Source of the DNA: FEB-7 sp963698265
GTDB taxonomy: Bacteria > Pseudomonadota > Gammaproteobacteria > Burkholderiales > Usitatibacteraceae
Length of the DNA: 64,000 nt
Reading direction: 5' to 3'
Assembly (NCBI GenBank): GCA_963698265.1
Contig: CAVOQC010000004.1
Location: 62,001-126,000, forward strand
Shown here: piece after piece, positions 42,451 to 52,077 of the stretch
Position numbering within the stretch: position 1 is the stretch's first letter
How the letters are laid out: each line of letters starts with the position of its first letter
Position numbers and translations under genes: made by a program
Notes under the pieces: generated by a model
Database searches by the model: none
What the model saw: the letters and a program-made list of their open reading frames with translations, nothing else
Told to the model about the DNA's origin: nothing

Positions 42451-42479
42451 ACGCTAGCACCGATGTTGCAGTGCGTCAA
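42451..42479 (-). promoter_or_regulatory. promoter of the citE-like gene
   Basis: TTGACG and TAGCGT with a 17-bp spacer on the minus strand; start site near 42444. Confidence 0.55.
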
Positions 42480-42482
42480 CGC

Positions 42483-42494
42483 TCTTATATAAGA
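42483..42494. promoter_or_regulatory. perfect palindrome TCTTATATAAGA in the citE/acs gap
   Basis: A 12-bp perfect palindrome, A/T-rich in a GC-rich genome. It is centred about 44 bp upstream of the predicted citE start and 88 bp upstream of the predicted acs start. It is a likely operator; the regulator is not identifiable from the sequence. Confidence 0.55.
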
Positions 42495-42560
42495 TAGCAG
42501 ACTTGGGCGCGCGGACGCGGGTTTTCCCGGGGGGCGAGGGGCGCGGCGGCGGCAGCCCTG

Positions 42561-42569
42561 TGCTATAAA
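42561..42569 (+). promoter_or_regulatory. extended -10 promoter for acs
   Basis: TGCTATAAA, an extended -10, gives a start site near 42576 and an 80-nt leader ending in a strong AAGGAGG ribosome-binding site. Confidence 0.55.
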
Positions 42570-42656
42570 AAACGCGGCCCGCAGGCAGCGGGCGCCAGCC
42601 GCCACGAGAAGGCCGAAGGCCGCCGAGCAGGCACCAGAAAAAGGAGGAATACCGGC

Positions 42657-44627
<1,971 letters not shown>

Positions 44628-44732
44628 GCCGCGGCGTGGGGGGGGTGGCGCGGAACGGGGCGCGCACCCCCTGCCCGCGCCCGATTGACGGCCGTCATTC
44701 CGGGCGCGCCGAAGCATGGAACACTTCCCGCC

Positions 44733-46631
44733 ATGAACGAACGCCAGCCGCCGCCGCTCCTCGTCGCCGCCACCGCGGACATCCTGCGCAAGCATGCGCC
44801 CTTCGATGCGATGGCGAAGGCCGACCTCGACCATCTGGCGGGCGGCCTCAAGCTGCGCTATTTCGCCCGCGACACGGTGATCCTGTCGCCCGAGAACGGG
44901 ATCATCGACTCGCTCTTCATCATCCAGCGCGGCGCCGTGCAGGCCGACGAGCCCACGCAGGTCTCGCTGCACACGATGGCCGCCACGCTCACCGACGGCG
45001 AATGCTTTCCCATCGGCGCGCTCGTCGCCTCGCGCGCCACCACGCTGCGCTACACCGCCCTCAAGGACACCTTCTGCTACGTGCTCGAAGAGGCCCGCTT
45101 CAAGGAGGTGATGGCGAGCAGCCCCGAGTTCCACGCCTTCTGCACGCGACGCCTGGCTGCGCTCCTGGCCGCCTCCACGAGAGGGACGCGCGAGGCGTAC
45201 TCCAGCCGCGCGGCCGACGAGCTCACGATGGCCTCGCCATTGCGAAACGCCCTTCGCCACGCGCCGGTGACGCTTCCGGAGTCGGCGAGCGTGCGCCAGG
45301 TGCTGGAACTGATGAAGTCGCGGCGAATCGGCTCGATCGTCCTGACCGGCGGCGACGGGGCCGCATCGGGGATCTTCACGCAGACCGATGTCCTCAATCG
45401 AGTCGCACTCGCCGCGCAGCCGCTGGACCGGCCGGTGTCGGAGGTGATGACGCGCGACCCGGCCAAGCTCTCGGCGGGAAGCGCCCTGTCGGAGGCGGCG
45501 CAGCTCATGGCGAGGAAGGGCTTTCGCCACGTGCTGGTCGTCGATGGCGACCGGCTCATGGGGGTGATCTCCGAGCGCGACCTGTTCGGCCTGCAGCGCC
45601 TGTCGATGCAGGGGCTTCGCAAGGACATCGGCCGCGCCGAGACGGTCGACGCGCTCGCCTTTGCGGCCCGCGAGGTCCGGGAACTCGGCACGGCGATGCT
45701 CGCGCAGGGGGTGGCCGCCGAACAGCTCACGCAGTTCATCTCGGCCCTGAACGATGCGGTGACCGACCGGGCGATAGAACTCGCGCTTCGCGAGCACGAC
45801 GTGGCCGGCATAGGGTTCTGCTGGATGGGCCTGGGGAGCGAGGGACGCAACGAGCAGACGCTCGCGACGGACCAGGACAATGCCATCATCTTTCCCGACG
45901 CCGCCGGCGACGACCGGGAGGCCACGAGGAAGAAGCTCCTCGCGTTCGCCGACCAGGTGAACCGCGCGCTGGATGCCTGCGGGTTTCCCCTGTGCAGGGG
46001 CGACATCATGGCGCGCAACCCGGCGTGGTGCCTGAGCCTCGCGGAGTGGTTCCACCGCTTCGACGACTGGATTCGCAACTCGGATCCCGAGGCGCTGCTC
46101 AATGCCTCCATCTTCTTCGACTTCCGCGCGCTCCACGGCGACGCGAGCCTGGTCGACCGGCTTCGCGAATTCCTGCTGGCCCACGTGAAGGACCGGCCTG
46201 TCTTCCTCCGGCAGATGGCGGCCAACGCGCTGCAGACGCGCCCGCCCCTGGGCCTTTTCGGGGACATCGTCGGCGGCGAGGGGGGGACGATCGACCTGAA
46301 GCGGCAGGCCTCCCGCGTATTCGTCGACTGCGCGCGGATCATGGCGCTCGCCGCGGGCGTGGACGCCGTCTCCACCGCGGAGCGGCTGCGGGGCACCGGA
46401 AAGCGCATCCGCGTGAGCAGCGACGACATCGCGACCGCCATCGACGCGTTCCAGTTCGTCCAGATGCTGCGACTGCGCGCCCAGGACAGCCTCGACCGGG
46501 GCTCGGGGGCATCGGAGCCGAACCGGATCGACCCGGATTCGCTGAACAGCCTCGATCGCCGCATCCTGCGCGAGTCCCTCCGGCAGGCACGCAAGCTGCA
46601 GAACCGGGTCGCTCTGGACTATCAGCTCTAG
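44733..46631 (+). CDS. cyclic-nucleotide-binding/CBS/DUF294 nucleotidyltransferase protein
   Basis: A 632-residue cytoplasmic protein. A CAP-like effector domain (about 15-140) is followed by two CBS domains (about 165-285) that could bind adenyl ligands. Then come a DUF294 nucleotidyltransferase domain with GSEGRNEQTLATDQDNA near 370-386 and its C-terminal partner domain. The GSEGR and DQDNA residues resemble GlnD-type uridylyltransferases, so it may modify a protein or nucleotide. This family often sits next to acs and the acetate symporter genes in proteobacteria. The target is unknown. Confidence 0.85.
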   Translation: MNERQPPPLLVAATADILRKHAPFDAMAKADLDHLAGGLKLRYFARDTVILSPENGIIDSLFIIQRGAVQADEPTQVSLHTMAATLTDGECFPIGALVASRATTLRYTALKDTFCYVLEEARFKEVMASSPEFHAFCTRRLAALLAASTRGTREAYSSRAADELTMASPLRNALRHAPVTLPESASVRQVLELMKSRRIGSIVLTGGDGAASGIFTQTDVLNRVALAAQPLDRPVSEVMTRDPAKLSAGSALSEAAQLMARKGFRHVLVVDGDRLMGVISERDLFGLQRLSMQGLRKDIGRAETVDALAFAAREVRELGTAMLAQGVAAEQLTQFISALNDAVTDRAIELALREHDVAGIGFCWMGLGSEGRNEQTLATDQDNAIIFPDAAGDDREATRKKLLAFADQVNRALDACGFPLCRGDIMARNPAWCLSLAEWFHRFDDWIRNSDPEALLNASIFFDFRALHGDASLVDRLREFLLAHVKDRPVFLRQMAANALQTRPPLGLFGDIVGGEGGTIDLKRQASRVFVDCARIMALAAGVDAVSTAERLRGTGKRIRVSSDDIATAIDAFQFVQMLRLRAQDSLDRGSGASEPNRIDPDSLNSLDRRILRESLRQARKLQNRVALDYQL

Positions 46632-46643
46632 GGCCCCGCGGCG

Positions 46644-47342
46644 GTGATTTCCTCGATCTGGCCATTCCGCCGCGCCCGAACCGCGCTTCCCGCCGAGGTG
46701 GCGCGCTGCGTCGAGCGCTGGCGTGGCCTCGCCGAGTACGAGCGCGGCCGGCCGCCGGCGACGGGGAGATGGGTGGTGGTCGACGTGGAGTCGAGCGGCC
46801 TCGATGCGGTGAACGACACCTTGATCGCGGTGGGAGCCCTAGCCGTCGTCGACGGCCAGATCGACCTTGCCGACAGCTTCGAGGTGATCCTGCGCCAGGA
46901 GGCCCCGAGTACGGTCGCAAACATCGAGATCCACGGCATCGGGGGCACGGAACAGACGCAGGGCGAGGACCCGCGCGAGGCGCTGGCCGCTTTTCTCGCC
47001 TTCGTCGGCAAGGATCCGCTCGTCGCCTTTCACGCGCCGTTCGATTCCACGATGCTGCGCCGGGCCGTCGATAGGCACCTCGGCATCGCGTTCAAGCGAC
47101 CGTGGCTGGATCTCGCGGACATCGCGCCGCTCGTGTGGCCCCGGTACGCGAGCCGGCTCTCCGGGCTGGACGACTGGCTCGAGACGTTCTCGATCCCGGT
47201 GGCCTTCCGGCACCGCGCGATTGCGGACTGCCTTGCGACGGCACAGCTGCTGCTCATGGTCCTTCCGGCGGCTGCCGGGATCGGGGCGTCGACCGCCGGG
47301 CAGCTGGTCTCCCTGTCGGGGGCGGATCGCTGGCTCTCCTGA
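46644..47342 (+). CDS. DEDDh 3'-5' exonuclease (DnaQ/epsilon-like)
   Basis: A 232-residue exonuclease of the DnaQ family. ExoI is VVVDVESSGLD, ExoII is near VAFHAPFDSTML and ExoIIIepsilon HRAIADCLAT provides the histidine and aspartate. It begins with a GTG 13 bp after the DUF294 gene and is clearly in the same operon. Paralogues of this type accompany acs/DUF294/symporter loci; the biological substrate is unknown and it is not the replicative epsilon. Confidence 0.85.
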   Translation: MISSIWPFRRARTALPAEVARCVERWRGLAEYERGRPPATGRWVVVDVESSGLDAVNDTLIAVGALAVVDGQIDLADSFEVILRQEAPSTVANIEIHGIGGTEQTQGEDPREALAAFLAFVGKDPLVAFHAPFDSTMLRRAVDRHLGIAFKRPWLDLADIAPLVWPRYASRLSGLDDWLETFSIPVAFRHRAIADCLATAQLLLMVLPAAAGIGASTAGQLVSLSGADRWLS

Positions 47343-47360
47343 CCGGCCGCGCCGGCTCGA

Positions 47361-47390
47361 TTGACAAGGCGGGCACCGGGGCACTCTACT
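47361..47390 (+). promoter_or_regulatory. promoter upstream of the small membrane protein/crbS genes
   Basis: TTGACA (47361-47366) and TCTACT (47385-47390) separated by 18 bp. The start site would be near 47397. Confidence 0.5.
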
Positions 47391-47449
47391 AGGGCCGGGC
47401 GCGCGGCCCCGGGGGCCGCTGATCCGCCCGCAGACTTCCCGAGGAGTCC

Positions 47450-47647
47450 ATGAGAAAGCCGAGCCTGCGCGCGTATCGCATCGTGTCCCTGTTCCTGCTC
47501 GGGTGCCTCCTCTTCAACTACCCCGTCCTCGCGCTCTTCAACGTGGGCGCCACTGCCGCAGGGGTGCCGGTTCTCTACGTATACCTGTTCGTCGCGTGGG
47601 GGGTGACGATCGCGCTCGCGGCGGTAGTGATCGAGGGCGGGACCTAG
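47450..47647 (+). CDS. small two-helix membrane protein before crbS
   Basis: A 65-residue protein with a basic N-terminus and two hydrophobic segments (about 11-31 and 38-60). It lies 12 bp before the symporter-kinase gene. It resembles the small partner subunits that precede sodium:solute symporters, but I cannot place it in a named family. An ancillary subunit of the sensor is a reasonable guess. Confidence 0.7.
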   Translation: MRKPSLRAYRIVSLFLLGCLLFNYPVLALFNVGATAAGVPVLYVYLFVAWGVTIALAAVVIEGGT

Positions 47648-47659
47648 CGGGGACGCGCC

Positions 47660-50425
47660 GTGCTGCAGGGCTGGATCATCATCACGGTTTCGTTCGCCTA
47701 CATCGGGCTGCTCTTCGCGGTCGCCTGGTTCGCGGACAAGCGGGCGGCCCAGGGCCGCTCGATCATCTCCAATGCCTGGGTGTACAGCCTGTCGCTCGCG
47801 GTCTACGCGACGGCCTGGACGTTCTACGGAAGCGTCGGGCGTGCCGCGACGGACGGCGTGGGGTTCCTGCCGATCTACATCGGGCCGACGCTCATGATGC
47901 TGCTGGGTTGGTTCGTCCTGCGCAAGATGGTGCGCATCGTCCGGTTGAACCGCACCACGTCGCTCGCCGATTTCGTGGCCTCGCGATACGGCAAGAGCGC
48001 GCTCATCGGCGGCCTCGTCACGATCATCGCCGTCATCGGCATCCTGCCCTACATCTCGCTGCAGCTGAAGGCCGTCTCGAACAGCTTCCAGATCCTCCTG
48101 GGCTATCCCGAGATCGTCATGCCCCCCAAGGTAGGATCGATGGTGGTCATGCAGGACACGGCCTTCTACGTCGCGCTCTTCATGGCGCTCTTCGCCATCG
48201 CTTTCGGCACCCGCCAGCTCGATGCCGCGGAGCGCCACGAGGGCATGGTGGCCGCAATCGCCTTCGAGTCCATCGTGAAGCTGGTCGCCTTCCTGGCGGT
48301 CGGGTCCTACGTCGCCTTCTTCATGTACGACGGGCTGGGCGATCTCTTCGCGCGCGCGGCCAGCCGCCCGGACCTGGGCCTCCTGATGGCGCCCCTCGGA
48401 GGCGCGGCCGGAAGCTACGCGAGCTGGGTGTGGCTCACGGTGCTTTCCATGCTCGCGATCATCTTCCTGCCGCGCCAGTTCCAGGTTGCGGTGATCGAGA
48501 ACACGGACGAGCGCCACCTGCGGCGCGCGGCCTGGGTCTTTCCGCTGTACATGCTGGCGATCAACATATTCGTGCTGCCGATCGCGTTCGGCGGAGTGCT
48601 CCACTTCCCGCAAGGCGAGGTGGATGCCGATACCTTCGTGCTGACGCTTCCCATGGTCCAGAAGGCCGAGGGGCTCGCGCTCCTCGTGTTCATCGGCGGT
48701 CTCTCTGCGGCCACGGGCATGGTGATCGTCGAGACGATCGCGCTGTCGACGATGATCTGCAATGACCTCGTGATGCCGGTGCTGCTTCGCACCCGCGCCT
48801 TCCGCCTCACGGAGCAGCGCGACCTCTCGAGCCTGCTGCTGGATATCCGCCGCGCGGCGATCATCGCGCTGCTCATGGGCGGCTACTTCTATTACCTCCT
48901 CGCGGGCGAGGCCTACGCGCTGGTATCCATCGGACTCATTTCCTTCGCGGCCGTGGCGCAGTTCGCGCCCGCGGTCATCGGCGGGTTGTACTGGAAGGGC
49001 GGAACGCGGCTGGGCGCGCTGGCCGGGCTCTCGGCCGGATTCACCGTCTGGGTCTATACGCTCCTGCTTCCGGCCTTCGCGAAGTCGGGCTGGCTTGGCG
49101 TGGAGCTGGTGGAGCAGGGGCCCTGGGGCATGGAGCTCCTGCGGCCCACGCAACTCTTCGGGCTCACCGGCCTGGACCAGATCACCCATGCGATGATCTG
49201 GAGCATGATCGCCAACGTGGGCGCCTACATGATCGGGTCCGTGGTCCGCCGCCAGAGCGCGGCGGAACACGTCCAGGCCACGCTGTTCGTGGACGTGTAC
49301 CAGCAGACGGGCGAGCCGGGTTCGCCGTGGCGCGGGGCGACTTCGGCATCGGCGCTGCAGACGCTCGTCGGCCGCTTCCTGGGGCCGGCACGGGCCGCGG
49401 AGCTTTTCATGTCCTACGCGCGGATGCGCGGCGTGACGAGCGTGGACGAGCTCGAGGGTGATCGCGACCTCGTGCGCTTCGCGGAGCTGCAATTGGCCGG
49501 AACCATCGGGGCGGCAAGCGCGAAGACCATGGTGGCGACCGTTGCGCAGGAGGAGCCCCTGGGCCTCGAGGAGGTGATGACGATCATCGACGAGGCCTCG
49601 CAGGTGATCGCCTACAGCCATCGCCTGGAGGAAAAGCAGCAGGAGCTGGAGAGCGCCACCCTGGAGCTCAAGGCCGCCAACGAGAGCCTGAAGGAGCTGG
49701 ACCGGCTGAAGGACGACTTCATCTCCACGGTCACGCACGAACTGCGCACGCCGCTCACCTCGATCCGCGCGTTCTCCGAGATACTCCACGACAATCCCGA
49801 CCTGGAAGGCGTGGAGCGGCAGCGCTTCCTCGCGCTCGTGATCAAGGAGTCGGAGCGACTGACCCGGCTGATCAACCAGGTGCTCGACCTCGCGAAGATC
49901 GAGTCGGGGCTCGCGGAGTGGCGAACGGCGGAACTCGACATGCGGGAGATCGTCCTCGAGTCCCTCAACGCGACCAGCGCGATCTTCAAGGCGCGCGGCG
50001 TGCAGGTCGAGACGCGGATTTCCCCCGTCACGCCCCGGGTCATGGCCGATCGCGACCGGCTGATGCAGGTGCTGCTGAACCTGCTGTCGAACGCCGCCAA
50101 GTTCTGCACGCCCGGGTCCGGCCGCGTGGAGGTACGCCTGTCGGGCGACGCAGATACGATCCGCGTCGACGTTGCCGACAACGGCGTCGGGATCAGCACG
50201 GAAAACCAGGCCCTGATCTTCGAGAAATTCCGCCAGGTCGGCGACACCCTGACGGAAAAGCCCTCGGGAACCGGGCTCGGCCTGGCCATCTGCAGGCGCA
50301 TCGTGGGTCATTTCGGCGGGCGCCTGTGGGTCGAAAGCGAGCCGGGCCGCGGATCGGTCTTCTCCTTCGACCTGCCGGCGGCCGCAGGCGCCGCGGTTTC
50401 CGGCCGCCCTGTCGCCGGCGCGTGA
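47660..50425 (+). CDS. crbS: CrbS/CbrA-type sodium:solute symporter-histidine kinase
   Basis: A 921-residue hybrid. About 13 membrane helices of the SSS fold (residues 1-500) are followed by a short STAC-like/coil region (about 555-680). A kinase core has H693 in FISTVTHELRTPLTSIRAFSEIL, NLLSNAAKFC, DNGVGIS and GTGLGLAICRRI. In Vibrio and Pseudomonas such kinases (CrbS, MxtR) with a LuxR-type partner (CrbR, ErdR) turn on acs and acetate uptake. The neighbours acs and DUF4212/symporter support this role. GTG 47660 has an acceptable spacing. Confidence 0.87.
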   Translation: MLQGWIIITVSFAYIGLLFAVAWFADKRAAQGRSIISNAWVYSLSLAVYATAWTFYGSVGRAATDGVGFLPIYIGPTLMMLLGWFVLRKMVRIVRLNRTTSLADFVASRYGKSALIGGLVTIIAVIGILPYISLQLKAVSNSFQILLGYPEIVMPPKVGSMVVMQDTAFYVALFMALFAIAFGTRQLDAAERHEGMVAAIAFESIVKLVAFLAVGSYVAFFMYDGLGDLFARAASRPDLGLLMAPLGGAAGSYASWVWLTVLSMLAIIFLPRQFQVAVIENTDERHLRRAAWVFPLYMLAINIFVLPIAFGGVLHFPQGEVDADTFVLTLPMVQKAEGLALLVFIGGLSAATGMVIVETIALSTMICNDLVMPVLLRTRAFRLTEQRDLSSLLLDIRRAAIIALLMGGYFYYLLAGEAYALVSIGLISFAAVAQFAPAVIGGLYWKGGTRLGALAGLSAGFTVWVYTLLLPAFAKSGWLGVELVEQGPWGMELLRPTQLFGLTGLDQITHAMIWSMIANVGAYMIGSVVRRQSAAEHVQATLFVDVYQQTGEPGSPWRGATSASALQTLVGRFLGPARAAELFMSYARMRGVTSVDELEGDRDLVRFAELQLAGTIGAASAKTMVATVAQEEPLGLEEVMTIIDEASQVIAYSHRLEEKQQELESATLELKAANESLKELDRLKDDFISTVTHELRTPLTSIRAFSEILHDNPDLEGVERQRFLALVIKESERLTRLINQVLDLAKIESGLAEWRTAELDMREIVLESLNATSAIFKARGVQVETRISPVTPRVMADRDRLMQVLLNLLSNAAKFCTPGSGRVEVRLSGDADTIRVDVADNGVGISTENQALIFEKFRQVGDTLTEKPSGTGLGLAICRRIVGHFGGRLWVESEPGRGSVFSFDLPAAAGAAVSGRPVAGA

Positions 50426-50433
50426 GACACGGC

Positions 50434-50847
50434 ATGGCGAAGCGCGTGCTGATCGCGGAAGACGAGCCCAGCATAGTGACGTCGCTGGAATTCCTCATGC
50501 GCAAGGCCGGCTTCGAGACGCGCGCCGCGACCGACGGCGAGGAAGCGCTCTCCCTCCTCGGCACGTTCAGGCCGCATCTCGTGCTCCTCGACATCATGTT
50601 GCCGCGGCGAAGCGGCCTGGAGCTCTGCAGGCTTATCCGTGCCGACGCCTCGCTTTCGGAAACGCGCGTGCTCATGCTCACCGCCAAGGGAGGTCATCGC
50701 GACGTGGAGCGCGGCCTGGAGGCAGGTGCCGACGACTACATCACGAAGCCGTTCTCCACCCAGGACCTCGTGGAGCGCGCCAAGGACCTTCTCGCCGCCG
50801 CAGGCCCCGCAGCGCCGCCGGGCGTCGTCTCCGGGGAGGGGCAGTGA
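50434..50847 (+). CDS. single-domain response regulator
   Basis: A 137-residue receiver without an output domain. AEDEP, D53 (LVLLDIMLPRR), T in MLTAKGG and K in YITKPF are the standard phosphorylation residues. It lies between the symporter-kinase and the LuxR regulator, with its stop overlapping the next start by 4 bp. It may act as a phosphate sink or relay in the system; canonical CrbSR lacks it as far as I know. Confidence 0.87.
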   Translation: MAKRVLIAEDEPSIVTSLEFLMRKAGFETRAATDGEEALSLLGTFRPHLVLLDIMLPRRSGLELCRLIRADASLSETRVLMLTAKGGHRDVERGLEAGADDYITKPFSTQDLVERAKDLLAAAGPAAPPGVVSGEGQ

Positions 50848-51527
50848 ACCCGAAGCTGCCGGGCGCCGGCCCGGACCCGGCCGAGCCGACCGTGTACGTG
50901 ATCGACGACGACGAGTCCATACGCGAGCTCCTGGGGTGGCTCATGAAGCGCAATGGCATCCGAGCCGAGTCGTTCCCGAACGCAAAGAGCTTCCTGAAGG
51001 CCTACCAGCCCGGCGCGCCGGGCTGTCTCGTCCTCGATCTCTACATGCCGGGCATGAGCGGGCTCGACCTGCAGCGCTACCTCATCGACACGGGCATCGA
51101 GATGCCGGTGATCTTCCTCTCGGGCCGCGCCGACGTCCCGAAGGCCGTGCTCGCGGTGAAGAGCGGGGCGATCGACTTCATCGAAAAGCCCTTCGACTAC
51201 CGCCAGATCGTCGACCTGGTTCGGGATTGCCTGCGCCGGGATGCGCAGTCGCGTGCGGGACGCGAAGAGGCGAGGGCGCGCGCCGATCGCCTGGCCACGC
51301 TCACCCAGCGCGAGCGGGAGGTGCTGGAGCGGGTGATCGCCGGCAAGGTCAATCGCCTGATCGCCGAGGAGATGCAGATCTCCATCAAGACGGTGGAGGC
51401 GCACCGCGCCCGCATCATGGAGAAGCTCGCGGTCGACTCGGTCGCGGAGCTCGTCCAGGCCACGCTCGGCGCGAGGGCGCCGGATCGAGCGGGCGGGGGG
51501 GCGAGAGGACCGGACTCGGAGGGTTAG
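50844..51527 (+). CDS. crbR: CrbR/ErdR-type LuxR response regulator
   Basis: A 227-residue FixJ/NarL-type regulator. The receiver domain (15-130) has D65 in LVLDLYMPGMSG. The LuxR helix-turn-helix (about 160-215) has LTQREREVLERVIAGKVNRLIAEEM and ISIKTVEAHRARIMEKL. The DNA-binding domain should control acetate genes with CrbS as kinase. GTG 50844 overlaps the preceding stop. The C-terminal tail is glycine-rich and probably disordered. Confidence 0.87.
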   Translation: MNPKLPGAGPDPAEPTVYVIDDDESIRELLGWLMKRNGIRAESFPNAKSFLKAYQPGAPGCLVLDLYMPGMSGLDLQRYLIDTGIEMPVIFLSGRADVPKAVLAVKSGAIDFIEKPFDYRQIVDLVRDCLRRDAQSRAGREEARARADRLATLTQREREVLERVIAGKVNRLIAEEMQISIKTVEAHRARIMEKLAVDSVAELVQATLGARAPDRAGGGARGPDSEG

Positions 51528-51810
51528 GGTTAACCCCAATTGCTCCCGCGTCGGCCGGCGCATTAGCATCCGCCCGGTAAGGAGGAGGGCCACCCAAGAA
51601 CAATAATCGGCGGCGCCCGGCCAGTCCCCGGCAAGAGGGATGGCGGGGCGCGAGCGCCGGCACGGGCCGCGGTGGATTCCGTCGTTCCCCCTTCAGCTGG
51701 CATCGACCGCGACCCGAGCCGATCAAGCGCCCCGCGTTGGCGCCCCGGCACCTCGACCGGCCCGGACGGACCACCCGTTCCGAGGATAACGATCAATCAG
51801 GAGGAAGAAG

Positions 51811-52077
51811 ATGCAGCTCACCCAGTCTCACATCGATTACTGGCACAAGAACCTGAGGCTCACGGCGATCCTGCTCGCCATCTGGTTCGTGGTCACCTAC
51901 GTGATGGCGTGGTTCGCCATTCCGCTCGCGGAGATCAAGATCTTCGGGTGGCCGCTGTCGTTCTACATGGCCGCCCAGGGCTCGCTCGTCGTCTACGTGG
52001 TGATCATCGGCTACTACGCCCTCGCCATGCGCAAGAACGACCTCGAGCACGGCGTTCACGAAGGGGAGGGCGAGTAA
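51811..52077 (+). CDS. DUF4212 small subunit of sodium:solute symporter
   Basis: An 88-residue membrane protein with two helices (LRLTAILLAIWFVVTYVM and SFYMAAQGSLVVYVVIIGYYAL). This is the DUF4212 family, whose members precede TIGR03648-type symporters. AGGAGGAAGAAG just before ATG is a strong ribosome-binding site. Its stop (TAA) overlaps the symporter ATG by one base, so the two subunits are coupled. Confidence 0.92.
   Translation: MQLTQSHIDYWHKNLRLTAILLAIWFVVTYVMAWFAIPLAEIKIFGWPLSFYMAAQGSLVVYVVIIGYYALAMRKNDLEHGVHEGEGE

Noticed and set aside
51527..51536. Palindrome GGGTTAACCC upstream of the DUF4212 gene as a CrbR operator
   Set aside because: It lies at the end of crbR, about 275 bp from the DUF4212 start, no promoter is placed around it, and no second copy is seen upstream of acs.
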